Below are positions 1-6,439 of a DNA stretch of 8,061 bases, one piece after another (the stretch's first letter is position 1; each line of letters begins with the position of its first letter). The stretch comes from Dehalococcoidia bacterium UBA1123 (GTDB taxonomy: Bacteria > Chloroflexota > Dehalococcoidia > Lucifugimonadales > UBA1123), in assembly GCA_002313895.1 (NCBI GenBank), contig DCAW01000114.1, positions 2,852 to 10,912 of the forward strand, in the 5' to 3' direction. Made by a program: the position numbers and the translations under genes. The notes below the pieces were generated by a model that did no database searches, had not been told where the DNA came from, and saw nothing but the letters and a program-made list of their open reading frames with translations.

Positions 1-284
1 TGACCAGCAGTTGTCAGGTCCTGGCCGACATTCATAAACACTATCTGGATCGAAAAGAGCAGGCCGATTATCGCGACCGGCTTGGCTTCATGCCTTGCGA
101 TCTTCAGAGATTCTCTTCTGAAGAGCACGTAGCCGACGATGACGACTCCTCCGAGAACAAATCGCATCCAGCCGATCTGAAGAGGCGATCCGTGTTTCAA
201 TGACGCCTTGATGCTTACATTCGTGCCTCCCCAGAGAAGCGAGATGAAAAGAGCAAAGCCGCTGGACAGTAGCCCGACAGGCAT
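1..284 (-). CDS. EamA/DMT-family membrane transporter, N-terminal part (runs off left edge)
   Basis: This is the N-terminal 94 residues of a drug/metabolite transporter superfamily permease, cut by the window edge at base 1. Three hydrophobic segments are visible at about residues 5-22, 34-55 and 69-87. The first contains LLWGGTNVSIKASL and the second begins near PLQIGWMRFVLGG, which matches the start of an EamA repeat (W-G-x-N-x-x-x-K, then P, then RF). Members usually have ten membrane helices from two EamA repeats and move amino acids, metabolites or drugs across the inner membrane; the substrate cannot be read here. The ATG at 284 is chosen because helix 1 begins directly after it. The frame is open further upstream to a stop near 400 with only TTG codons, and no strong ribosome site is seen. 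It lies 122 bp downstream of the aminotransferase on the same strand, so cotranscription is plausible. Confidence 0.8.
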   Translation of the reverse strand, partial: MPVGLLSSGFALFISLLWGGTNVSIKASLKHGSPLQIGWMRFVLGGVVIVGYVLFRRESLKIARHEAKPVAIIGLLFSIQIVFMNVGQDLTTAG

Positions 285-406
285 GCGCTTTTCTGGTTCG
301 TTTCTATATGTTTCACGGTTCGAGGTCGATTCTTGATCCAAATACTTTCTCAAATTCAACGAAATATGCCATGAGGCAAGCCATTTTACCGCAAGTCGCG
401 GTCATG

Positions 407-1588
407 TCACTCGTATGAGATTTCAGCCTGCTGGAAGGCGGAATCTATTTCGTCCGCTATGGACTCCACGTCCGCGCACACGGCGTATCGGATGTACGAA
501 GGGTCGAAATGCACTCCGATGACGCCTGTGCGCTCGATCATCAGGAAATTGAATTGCTCGGCGCTGTCGATCTCGATCCCGAATGCGCGGGTGGGAGTGT
601 TCCAGAGGGTGAAGAACGCCGCGTCCGGTTCCACCGCGATCAGCATTCCATGTCTTTTGAGCATTTCGATGAAGAAACTCAGGCGAGAACAGAACATTTC
701 ACGGCGCTCTTCGATGCTTTCCTGGTCGTTCTCGCAGGCTGATTTGACGCCCGCAGCCATCGCCGCGACGAATCCTTCGTCGGTGTTGCCTTTGACCTTC
801 CCCAGGTCGGCGATGAAATCGGGAGAGCCTGCCATCGCTCCGACCTGCCAGCCCGTGCCGTTTCCGATCACCTTCGAAGCCGAGAAGGCTTCGACCCACG
901 AAAGCTCAGGAAAGTTGACTGCCACCTCAGTAAGCGCGCAGGCCTCGGTGGAGTGGGTGAGTGTTGCGTACGCGCCGTCATTAAACAGGCGTATGTCGTT
1001 TTCGACGCAGTGTTCGCACAACCTCTCCCACCATCTTCGATCCGCGACCCGCCCCGATGGATTGTGGGGATAATTAAGCATCAACAGGCGCGTGTTTGGA
1101 TGGATGTCTTCGGGACTGAACCGGAACGTGTTCTCCTGGTTCAGAGACAGCGCATAGTGCTCAACTCCCAGGTATGTGTTCCAGTCTTTTGGAAACGGAT
1201 AGCCGGGATCGGTCATGGCGCCAACGGTGATGGTCTGATGCGAGGCGCCGCAGGCCAGGGGGATCAGTCCGAGCATCCGTTTGATGCCAGGGATAGGCAG
1301 GAAGGCGACGTCTTCTTGCTCGATGCTGTGTCCGACGTTGTATTCGGCGAACATCTTTGCGAAGCCAGGCACGCCGGGGCTGTCGTTATACTGATACCGG
1401 TGCATCTCCTCTTTGTCGCTCATGATCGCCGTTGCCGCCGCTTCTCTCGCGCTGAGTAGGGCCGGGCCACGCGGCTCGCCAATCGAAAGATCAATCAGCT
1501 TCACGCCCTGCTCCTGCGCCCGCGATCGTCGCGCTCTGATCGCCTGGAACAGGTTCTCTTCTTCGAGTTGCAACCACGATGTCCTCAT
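407..1588 (-). CDS. PLP-dependent aminotransferase, class I/II (LL-diaminopimelate aminotransferase-like)
   Basis: This 393-aa protein is a soluble fold-type I PLP enzyme that should move an amino group between an amino acid and a 2-oxo acid. Seen in order: LSIGEP near residue 34, NYPHNPSG at 172-179 (the N-P-x-G motif, Asn176), NDGAYA at 203-208 (Asp204 for the pyridine nitrogen, Tyr207), SASK at 236-239 (Lys239 for the Schiff base), GNTDEG near 267 as in LL-diaminopimelate aminotransferase-like enzymes, and SYIRYA with Arg367 for the substrate carboxylate. The usual G-x-R-x-G after the lysine reads TGWQVG, so the phosphate-contacting Arg is Gln248. The frame extends upstream to a TTG at 1672, but that TTG lies in a -35 box. 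The ATG at 1588 has GGAAGG nine bases upstream, so it is preferred. The substrate is unknown; a role in lysine synthesis is possible but not shown. Confidence 0.87.
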   Translation of the reverse strand: MRTSWLQLEEENLFQAIRARRSRAQEQGVKLIDLSIGEPRGPALLSAREAAATAIMSDKEEMHRYQYNDSPGVPGFAKMFAEYNVGHSIEQEDVAFLPIPGIKRMLGLIPLACGASHQTITVGAMTDPGYPFPKDWNTYLGVEHYALSLNQENTFRFSPEDIHPNTRLLMLNYPHNPSGRVADRRWWERLCEHCVENDIRLFNDGAYATLTHSTEACALTEVAVNFPELSWVEAFSASKVIGNGTGWQVGAMAGSPDFIADLGKVKGNTDEGFVAAMAAGVKSACENDQESIEERREMFCSRLSFFIEMLKRHGMLIAVEPDAAFFTLWNTPTRAFGIEIDSAEQFNFLMIERTGVIGVHFDPSYIRYAVCADVESIADEIDSAFQQAEISYE

Positions 1589-1597
1589 TGTCGCATG

Positions 1598-1603
1598 CCT
1601 TCC
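1598..1603 (-). promoter_or_regulatory. Ribosome binding site of the aminotransferase
   Basis: GGAAGG on the minus strand sits nine bases before the ATG at 1588. It decides the start, because the longer reading to 1672 begins with TTG and has no such site. Confidence 0.65.
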
Positions 1604-1643
1604 GTATGGTCTCATCTCTTGATCTGCCGGTCGGACATCCGTG

Positions 1644-1672
1644 ACTCTATTCTCACATTGATGCCCTGTCAA
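1644..1672 (-). promoter_or_regulatory. Sigma70-type promoter of the aminotransferase
   Basis: On the minus strand TTGACA (1672-1667) is followed after exactly 17 bases by TAGAGT (1649-1644). This is a perfect -35 with a 4/6 match to the -10 consensus. Transcription would start near 1637, leaving a leader of about 50 bases before the ATG at 1588. The first TTG of the longest reading frame is the TTG of this -35 box, which argues against that start. Confidence 0.6.
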
Positions 1673-1690
1673 GACTGGGGCGATGTGCCG

Positions 1691-1724
1691 GTTGCAGCCT
1701 CACATTTGATCAAAAACGTGCAAC
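1691..1724. promoter_or_regulatory. Nested dyad symmetry between the divergent promoters
   Basis: GTTGCA (1691-1696) and TGCAAC (1719-1724) form a perfect 6-bp inverted repeat. Between them lies a perfect 10-bp palindrome, TTTGATCAAA (1705-1714). The block sits about 20-50 bp upstream of the aminotransferase -35 and about 50-85 bp upstream of the channel -10, a place where a regulator could serve both genes. The two dyads do not share a centre, so one or both may be chance. No regulator gene is in the window. Confidence 0.3.
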
Positions 1725-1766
1725 AAAACCTCCTGATGTCATGCTGAACTGAGAGATGATTCAGTC

Positions 1767-1786
1767 CCCGATCGTCTATAATCGGG
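1767..1786 (+). promoter_or_regulatory. TATAAT box of the channel gene inside a perfect dyad
   Basis: A perfect -10 hexamer TATAAT lies at 1777-1782, only eight bases before the ATG at 1791. No matching -35 is seen at 16-18 bp. The box is flanked by CCCGAT (1767-1772) and ATCGGG (1781-1786), a perfect 6-bp inverted repeat with an 8-bp centre, as expected of a repressor operator over the -10. A second short dyad, ACTGA/TCAGT (1748-1752 and 1761-1765), lies in the -35 zone. Transcription from this box would begin about one or two bases before the ATG, giving a nearly leaderless message. Confidence 0.45.
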
Positions 1787-1790
1787 TAAC

Positions 1791-2858
1791 ATGGTATATA
1801 GACTAAACCGGCTGATGCGTCAATTGAGGCAGAGGAAGAGCTTAGGAATAGGCCTTCTGCTTCTCATTCTGGTTGTAAGCATCGTCGGCAACGCCCTTAC
1901 ATTTTACTTTTTCGACCGGGCATCGAAACCCGATCTCACAGTGGGTGACGCCTTCTGGTATAGCGTGATATCCATAGCGACAATCGGGTACGGGGATTTG
2001 TCGTCGACCTCAGTGGGAGCGAGGATTGGAACCGCGTTCTTCATCGTGTTCGTGGGGTTGGCCGCATTCACCTCCGCGGTTGGTGTCGGCATCGACTGGC
2101 TTTTGGAACTTCGAGACAAGGAGCGATCAGGTATGGGGAGCCCAGGAGCCAAGAATCACCTGCTGATTGTCAACTTTCCCAACGAGAGACGGGTTCGGCA
2201 GATAATCGACGAGTACCTCCAAGAGCCGAGCCATCGCAAGGCCGAAATTGTGATCGTGACGGACCAGATCGAGTTTCTTCCGTTTACCCAACTCAGGGTG
2301 TCCTTCGTTCGAGGCTCGCCGCTGGAGGAAGAGACCTATCATCGGGCCAACGTGCGCGACGCGCGACAGGCCCTGATCTTGAGCACAGGATACGATGACC
2401 CCAACAGCGACAGCGTTGTCGCTTCGATAGCCTCTATCCTCGAACACTTGAAGCCTGAGATCAGGAGCATCGCCGAGGTTCTGAACTCCGAGCACGAGCT
2501 GCTGTTCCGGGGCGTGAAGAACGTGTCTCTCGTGTACACCTTCCGCATGTCCAACAACCTCATCGTGCAGGAAGCCCAGGACCCAGGGGTGAATATGCTC
2601 ACTCAGGCCATAACCAGCAATCAGATAGAGGGAACGCTGGTTAGCACGAGGGTCGGGAAAGGCGCAGAGCAATCGTTGTCATACAAAGAAGCTGCGAAAC
2701 GTCTGCTCGACCACGAGGTCAATCTGGTGGGGATGATTCGAGGCGAGGATGTGCATGTCCGATTTGACGGTCTTGAAGTGACCGAGAATGACCGCCTGGT
2801 TTACATCTGCTCGAACCGCATGGACTGGGAGACCGTTCGCCCGTTGTTGACCTCCTGA
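1791..2858 (+). CDS. Two-TM potassium channel with C-terminal RCK (TrkA-N/TrkA-C) domain
   Basis: This 355-aa protein looks like a ligand-gated inner-membrane K+ channel of the MthK type. A basic N-terminus (RLNRLMRQLRQRK) precedes TM1 at about 18-41. A pore helix leads to the selectivity filter TIGYGD at 64-69, and TM2 covers about 78-102. The cytosolic part begins with the Rossmann-like strand HLLIVNF near 123, followed by VIVTD near 154 and TGYDDPNSDS near 199, an RCK N-lobe. A TrkA-C-like beta-rich segment covers about 285-345. The glycine-rich loop expected after the first strand reads NFPNER, so classical NAD binding is doubtful; Ca2+ or another ligand may gate it. The ATG at 1791 lacks a ribosome site, in line with a leaderless mRNA; the next ATG (Met9, 1815) has none either. 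A Kch/VIC-type label without known ligand is the safest. It is transcribed away from the aminotransferase. Confidence 0.9.
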   Translation: MVYRLNRLMRQLRQRKSLGIGLLLLILVVSIVGNALTFYFFDRASKPDLTVGDAFWYSVISIATIGYGDLSSTSVGARIGTAFFIVFVGLAAFTSAVGVGIDWLLELRDKERSGMGSPGAKNHLLIVNFPNERRVRQIIDEYLQEPSHRKAEIVIVTDQIEFLPFTQLRVSFVRGSPLEEETYHRANVRDARQALILSTGYDDPNSDSVVASIASILEHLKPEIRSIAEVLNSEHELLFRGVKNVSLVYTFRMSNNLIVQEAQDPGVNMLTQAITSNQIEGTLVSTRVGKGAEQSLSYKEAAKRLLDHEVNLVGMIRGEDVHVRFDGLEVTENDRLVYICSNRMDWETVRPLLTS

Positions 2859-2927
2859 GCATCGCAGGTAGGATATGCTCTCCTGTAGTTGAATAACCGA
2901 CGTCAAGCAGCCACGTTATACAGCCAC

Positions 2928-2933
2928 GGAGAG
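2928..2933 (+). promoter_or_regulatory. Ribosome binding site of oligopeptidase B
   Basis: GGAGAG lies five bases before the ATG at 2939 and supports that start. The 80-bp gap after the channel gene shows no convincing -35/-10 pair, so the peptidase may be read from its own weak promoter or by read-through. Confidence 0.6.
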
Positions 2934-2938
2934 AAAAG

Positions 2939-4975
2939 ATGCCCAATCCCCCCAGAGCGCAAAAAATTCCGAAATCGTCCACCCTGCACGGTGACGCGCG
3001 AGTGGACGATTACTTCTGGCTGCGAGATCGGAATTCGCCGGAGGTCACTTCTTACCTGGAGGCCGAAAACGACTACACCCAGGAAATGATGAAGGACACC
3101 GAGGAGTTGCAACAGACTCTCTACGACGAGATGGTCGCCCGGACCAAGGAGGATGATACCTCTGTGCCTGCTCGAAAGGCCGACTACTTCTACTACACCC
3201 GCAGAGAGAAAGGGCAAAACTACGCGATTCACTGCCGAAAACAAGGCTCTCTTGACGCCGAGGAAGAGATCATCCTGGACGAAAATGAACTGGCTCAGGA
3301 GCATGATTACTTCCGAGTCGGAATCTTCTCAGTCAGTCCCGACCACAACACTTTGGCCTACTCGGTGGACACCAATGGCGGCGAGAGCTACGCACTCCGT
3401 TTCAAAGACCTGAGCGCCGGTCGCGATCTGGCCGAAATCATCGAGGACACCTACTACTCTTTCGCCTGGAGCAACGACAACCGGACGGTGTTCTATACCC
3501 GCATCGACGCGGCCCACCGACCCGATAGGCTGTTCCGTCATGCGCTCGGAACAGACCCGTCAGACGACGTATTGGTCTTCCAGGAGAAGGACGACGCCTT
3601 CTTCATGTGGGTACACAAGACCAGGAGCGGGCGATACATTCTGATGGGTCTGGAAAGCAATGTGACCTCAGAGTTCCGCTATCTGGACGCCGACAATCCG
3701 TCAGGCGAATTTCGGATGGTCGAGCCGCGGAAGCAAGATGTGGAGTACGACGTCGAGCATCAGGGCGACCGATTTTACATCAGAACCAATCAGGACGCCG
3801 TTAACTTCAAGCTGATGAGTGCGCCGGTGACCGACCCTTCCGCCCAAAACTGGGGAGAAGTCATACCTCACGACGACGACGTGATGATCACCGGTATCGA
3901 CGCCTTTGCAGACTTTCTCGCCATCAGCCAAAGGATTGGCGGTCTCCCGGTCGTCACAATCCGCAGCATGGCAGGAGACGAGCGCCAGATCGAGGTCCAA
4001 GAGCCAGTGTACGATATTGGGCTGGGGGATAACCGAGAGTTCGAGTCTGATACGCTGCGTTACGAGTATTCGTCGGGGGTCACGCCTCATTCTGTGTTCG
4101 ATTACGATGTGAACAATCGAACGCGAGAGTTGAAAAAAGAGACCGAAGTCCTCGGCTACGACAGGACGAATTTCGAGACGTCGCGAATTCATGCGACAGC
4201 GCCAGATGGCACAAATGTCCCGATTTCTCTGGTTTTTCGAAAAGGCGCCCTCGATCATGGCCCAGCGCATGTCCTGCTTATGGGGTACGGGTCCTATGGA
4301 ATCAGCATGGACGTCGGTTTCCGGTCCAACCAGGTGTCTTTGCTGGAGCGCGGAGTCGTAATCGCCACAGCACATGTAAGAGGCGGTGGAGAGATGGGGC
4401 GACGGTGGCACGATAACGGCAAGTACATGCACAAGACCAACACCTTCACCGACTTCATCGCCTGCGCTGAACGCCTCATCGATGCCGGATACACGACGCC
4501 AGAGAATTTTGCCGCAACAGGAGGCAGCGCGGGCGGATTGCTGATGGGAGCGGTCACTAACATGCGCCCTGACCTGTTCAGGGCCGTCATCGCCCACGTT
4601 CCGTTTGTCGATGTTCTCACCACCATGCTGGATGAGACGCTCCCTCTCACGGTGGGGGAGTGGGAGGAGTGGGGCAACCCGAACCAAGAAGACTACTACC
4701 ACTACATGAAGTCATATTCTCCTTACGATAACGTAGAAGCTAAAGACTACCCAGACATGCTGATCACCGCAGGCCTCAACGATCCAAGAGTGTCGTACTG
4801 GGAGCCGGCCAAGTGGTCGGCGAAGCTGCGCGACATGAAAACCGGCGACAACGTCCTGCTGCTCAAGACAAATATGGGCGCGGGACACGGCGGCGTCTCC
4901 GGCAGATATGAGCAGTTCAAGGAAGCCGCCTTCGAGTATGCGTTCATCTTGAAGCGCCTCGGCTTGACACGGTGA
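2939..4975 (+). CDS. ptrB: Oligopeptidase B (S9A family serine peptidase)
   Basis: This 678-aa cytosolic peptidase of the prolyl oligopeptidase family has the length of known oligopeptidase B enzymes, which cut short peptides after Lys or Arg. Residues 1 to about 410 form the N-terminal arm and beta-propeller that keeps large proteins out. From about 415 an alpha/beta-hydrolase follows. The triad is complete: Ser530 in GGSAGG, Asp615 in LNDPRV and His650 in GAGHGG. MGYGSYG (448-454) supplies the oxyanion-hole Tyr450, followed by HVRGGGEMGRRWHDNGK. EEWGNP puts acidic residues at 576-577, where the family binds the P1 basic side chain, which favours oligopeptidase B over prolyl oligopeptidase. 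No signal peptide is present. It is followed 51 bp later by an S12-type hydrolase on the same strand. A role in peptide turnover is inferred from the family. Confidence 0.93.
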   Translation: MPNPPRAQKIPKSSTLHGDARVDDYFWLRDRNSPEVTSYLEAENDYTQEMMKDTEELQQTLYDEMVARTKEDDTSVPARKADYFYYTRREKGQNYAIHCRKQGSLDAEEEIILDENELAQEHDYFRVGIFSVSPDHNTLAYSVDTNGGESYALRFKDLSAGRDLAEIIEDTYYSFAWSNDNRTVFYTRIDAAHRPDRLFRHALGTDPSDDVLVFQEKDDAFFMWVHKTRSGRYILMGLESNVTSEFRYLDADNPSGEFRMVEPRKQDVEYDVEHQGDRFYIRTNQDAVNFKLMSAPVTDPSAQNWGEVIPHDDDVMITGIDAFADFLAISQRIGGLPVVTIRSMAGDERQIEVQEPVYDIGLGDNREFESDTLRYEYSSGVTPHSVFDYDVNNRTRELKKETEVLGYDRTNFETSRIHATAPDGTNVPISLVFRKGALDHGPAHVLLMGYGSYGISMDVGFRSNQVSLLERGVVIATAHVRGGGEMGRRWHDNGKYMHKTNTFTDFIACAERLIDAGYTTPENFAATGGSAGGLLMGAVTNMRPDLFRAVIAHVPFVDVLTTMLDETLPLTVGEWEEWGNPNQEDYYHYMKSYSPYDNVEAKDYPDMLITAGLNDPRVSYWEPAKWSAKLRDMKTGDNVLLLKTNMGAGHGGVSGRYEQFKEAAFEYAFILKRLGLTR

Positions 4976-5013
4976 CGCTGTCTTTTGGCTCCGCATTTTG
5001 ATGGCGCCAAAGT

Positions 5014-5017
5014 GAGG
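5014..5017 (+). promoter_or_regulatory. Ribosome binding site of the S12 hydrolase
   Basis: GAGG lies nine bases before the ATG at 5027. It favours this start over the TTG at 4985, where the same frame is also open but no ribosome site is seen. Confidence 0.5.
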
Positions 5018-5026
5018 ACGAAACTT

Positions 5027-6418
5027 ATGACCCACGAATTGATGTCTCACGAACCGGTAGCATCGAACATTGATCTGCTAAGCGCGTGGATCGAGTCGCA
5101 GATGGCGTACAGCGGCCAGCCCGGTCTGTCCATCGCGATCATTCGCGATCAGGACATCGTCTGGTCGAAGGGGTTCGGGCATAGCGACGTTGCGTTAGAG
5201 ACTCCGGCGGCACCGAGCACGATTTATCGTATCGCGTCGATAACCAAACTGTTTACGGCAACCTCGATCATGCAGCTTCGCGACGATGGGAAACTGCAAC
5301 TCGATGACCCGATCATAAAGCATATCCCGTGGTTCGATATTCAGGACAGGTACCCCGACGCGCCTCCCATAACGATTCGGCACCTAATTACCCATACATC
5401 TGGACTCCCTCGTGAAGCCGCTTTCCCATACTGGACCGATTCCGAATTTCCGACCCGTGACCAGATAGTCGGCGCTTTGCCGAATCAGCAAACAGTCCTG
5501 CCTACAGAGACTCGTTGGAAATACTCGAACCTTGCTCTCTCGTTGGCGGGCGAGATCGTCGAGACAGTGTCAGGAATCAGCTACCCAGAGTATGTGCAGA
5601 GCAATATCCTGGACCCGCTAGGCATGTCCAGCACGTTCGTGAACTCTCCCGACCGCGATCATCCGTCGCTGGCGACCGGGTACGGGCGTCGCGCCCCGAA
5701 CGGCAAACGACAGGTGAGTCCGTTCACCGATGGAAAAGGCATAACGGCGGCGGCAAATATGTCCACCACCGTGGAAGACCTGGCGAAATTCGCCATGCTT
5801 CAGTTTCGCGACGGCGATACAGGCGGCAGGCAGATATTAAAGGGCAGCACGATGCGCGAGATGCATCGAGTCCACTGGCTGGATGAGGAGTGGAAATCGG
5901 GATGGGGACTGGGTTTCAATGTCAGCCGGATTGATGGTAGGACATACAACGGTCACGGCGGGTCGGTAAAGGGATTCCGCACTCATGTGCGATTGCGACC
6001 CGCTGATAAAATTGGTGTCATCGTGTTCACCAATGCAGATGATGGCAATCCTGAAAAATATGTAGATAAGGCGTTTCAATGGGTCGCGCCTGGCATATTA
6101 AGCGTGTTGGATTCGGACGCCGCGCCCGTGCCGTCAAGCAGCGAATGGGAAGCTTATATTGGCAAGTATCAAGGCTCGTCGAGCGACATGCAGGTGTTGC
6201 AGTTGGATGGGAAACTGGTTGCCATAGACCCGTCCCAGCCTGACCCACTAGAAAGTCTGACAACTCTGGTCCCATTGGGCGAGCACTCGTTCAGGATAGT
6301 AAATCCTTTGGGAGGCTCCGCCCACGGAGAGAAGTTCGTCTTCGAGTTGAATGATCAGGGACAGGTTGAACGCGTATGGGTCGGCGAGAATTATAGCTTC
6401 CCGGTTCAAGATTGGTAA
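5027..6418 (+). CDS. Serine hydrolase of the beta-lactamase/S12 family (AmpC/EstB-like) with C-terminal beta domain
   Basis: This 463-aa protein is a penicillin-binding-protein-like serine hydrolase. It has the three family motifs: S-I-T-K at 71-74 (nucleophile Ser71, Lys74), Y-S-N at 166-168, and H-G-G at 310-312 in place of K-T-G. Such proteins include esterases, D-aminopeptidases and peptide or amide hydrolases, and only some are beta-lactamases, so an antibiotic-resistance call is not warranted. A linker after about residue 350 leads to a C-terminal part (about 370-463) rich in beta strands with WEAYIGKYQG near its start. It resembles the lipocalin-like domain of Pab87-type S12 peptidases or DUF3471. 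No signal peptide or lipobox is seen, so it is probably cytosolic. It follows oligopeptidase B with a 51-bp gap and probably shares its transcript. The substrate is unknown. Confidence 0.88.
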   Translation: MTHELMSHEPVASNIDLLSAWIESQMAYSGQPGLSIAIIRDQDIVWSKGFGHSDVALETPAAPSTIYRIASITKLFTATSIMQLRDDGKLQLDDPIIKHIPWFDIQDRYPDAPPITIRHLITHTSGLPREAAFPYWTDSEFPTRDQIVGALPNQQTVLPTETRWKYSNLALSLAGEIVETVSGISYPEYVQSNILDPLGMSSTFVNSPDRDHPSLATGYGRRAPNGKRQVSPFTDGKGITAAANMSTTVEDLAKFAMLQFRDGDTGGRQILKGSTMREMHRVHWLDEEWKSGWGLGFNVSRIDGRTYNGHGGSVKGFRTHVRLRPADKIGVIVFTNADDGNPEKYVDKAFQWVAPGILSVLDSDAAPVPSSSEWEAYIGKYQGSSSDMQVLQLDGKLVAIDPSQPDPLESLTTLVPLGEHSFRIVNPLGGSAHGEKFVFELNDQGQVERVWVGENYSFPVQDW

Positions 6419-6439
6419 AGCCGAAGTGGCGTATAGACA

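Noticed and set aside
2857..2880. GAGCAT/ATGCTC inverted repeat with a 12-base centre overlapping the channel stop codon, considered as a terminator.
   Set aside because: Only six pairs, a large loop and no T-run after it, so an intrinsic terminator is not supported.
2889..2922. TTGAAT followed by a TATAC-like stretch as a promoter for oligopeptidase B.
   Set aside because: The spacing is 21 bases or more and neither box is close to consensus, so it is not called.
3701..4702. Long antisense frame of 333 residues inside oligopeptidase B.
   Set aside because: It lies opposite a gene with a complete catalytic triad, and its translation shows no family pattern; a shadow caused by codon bias.
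5027..6418. Annotation of the S12 protein as an antibiotic-resistance beta-lactamase.
   Set aside because: The third motif is H-G-G rather than K-T-G, no signal peptide is present and a non-lactamase C-terminal domain is attached; a general hydrolase is more likely.
6419..6439. Possible bidirectional terminator between the convergent S12 and propeller genes.
   Set aside because: The 21-bp gap shows no hairpin with T-run on either strand.
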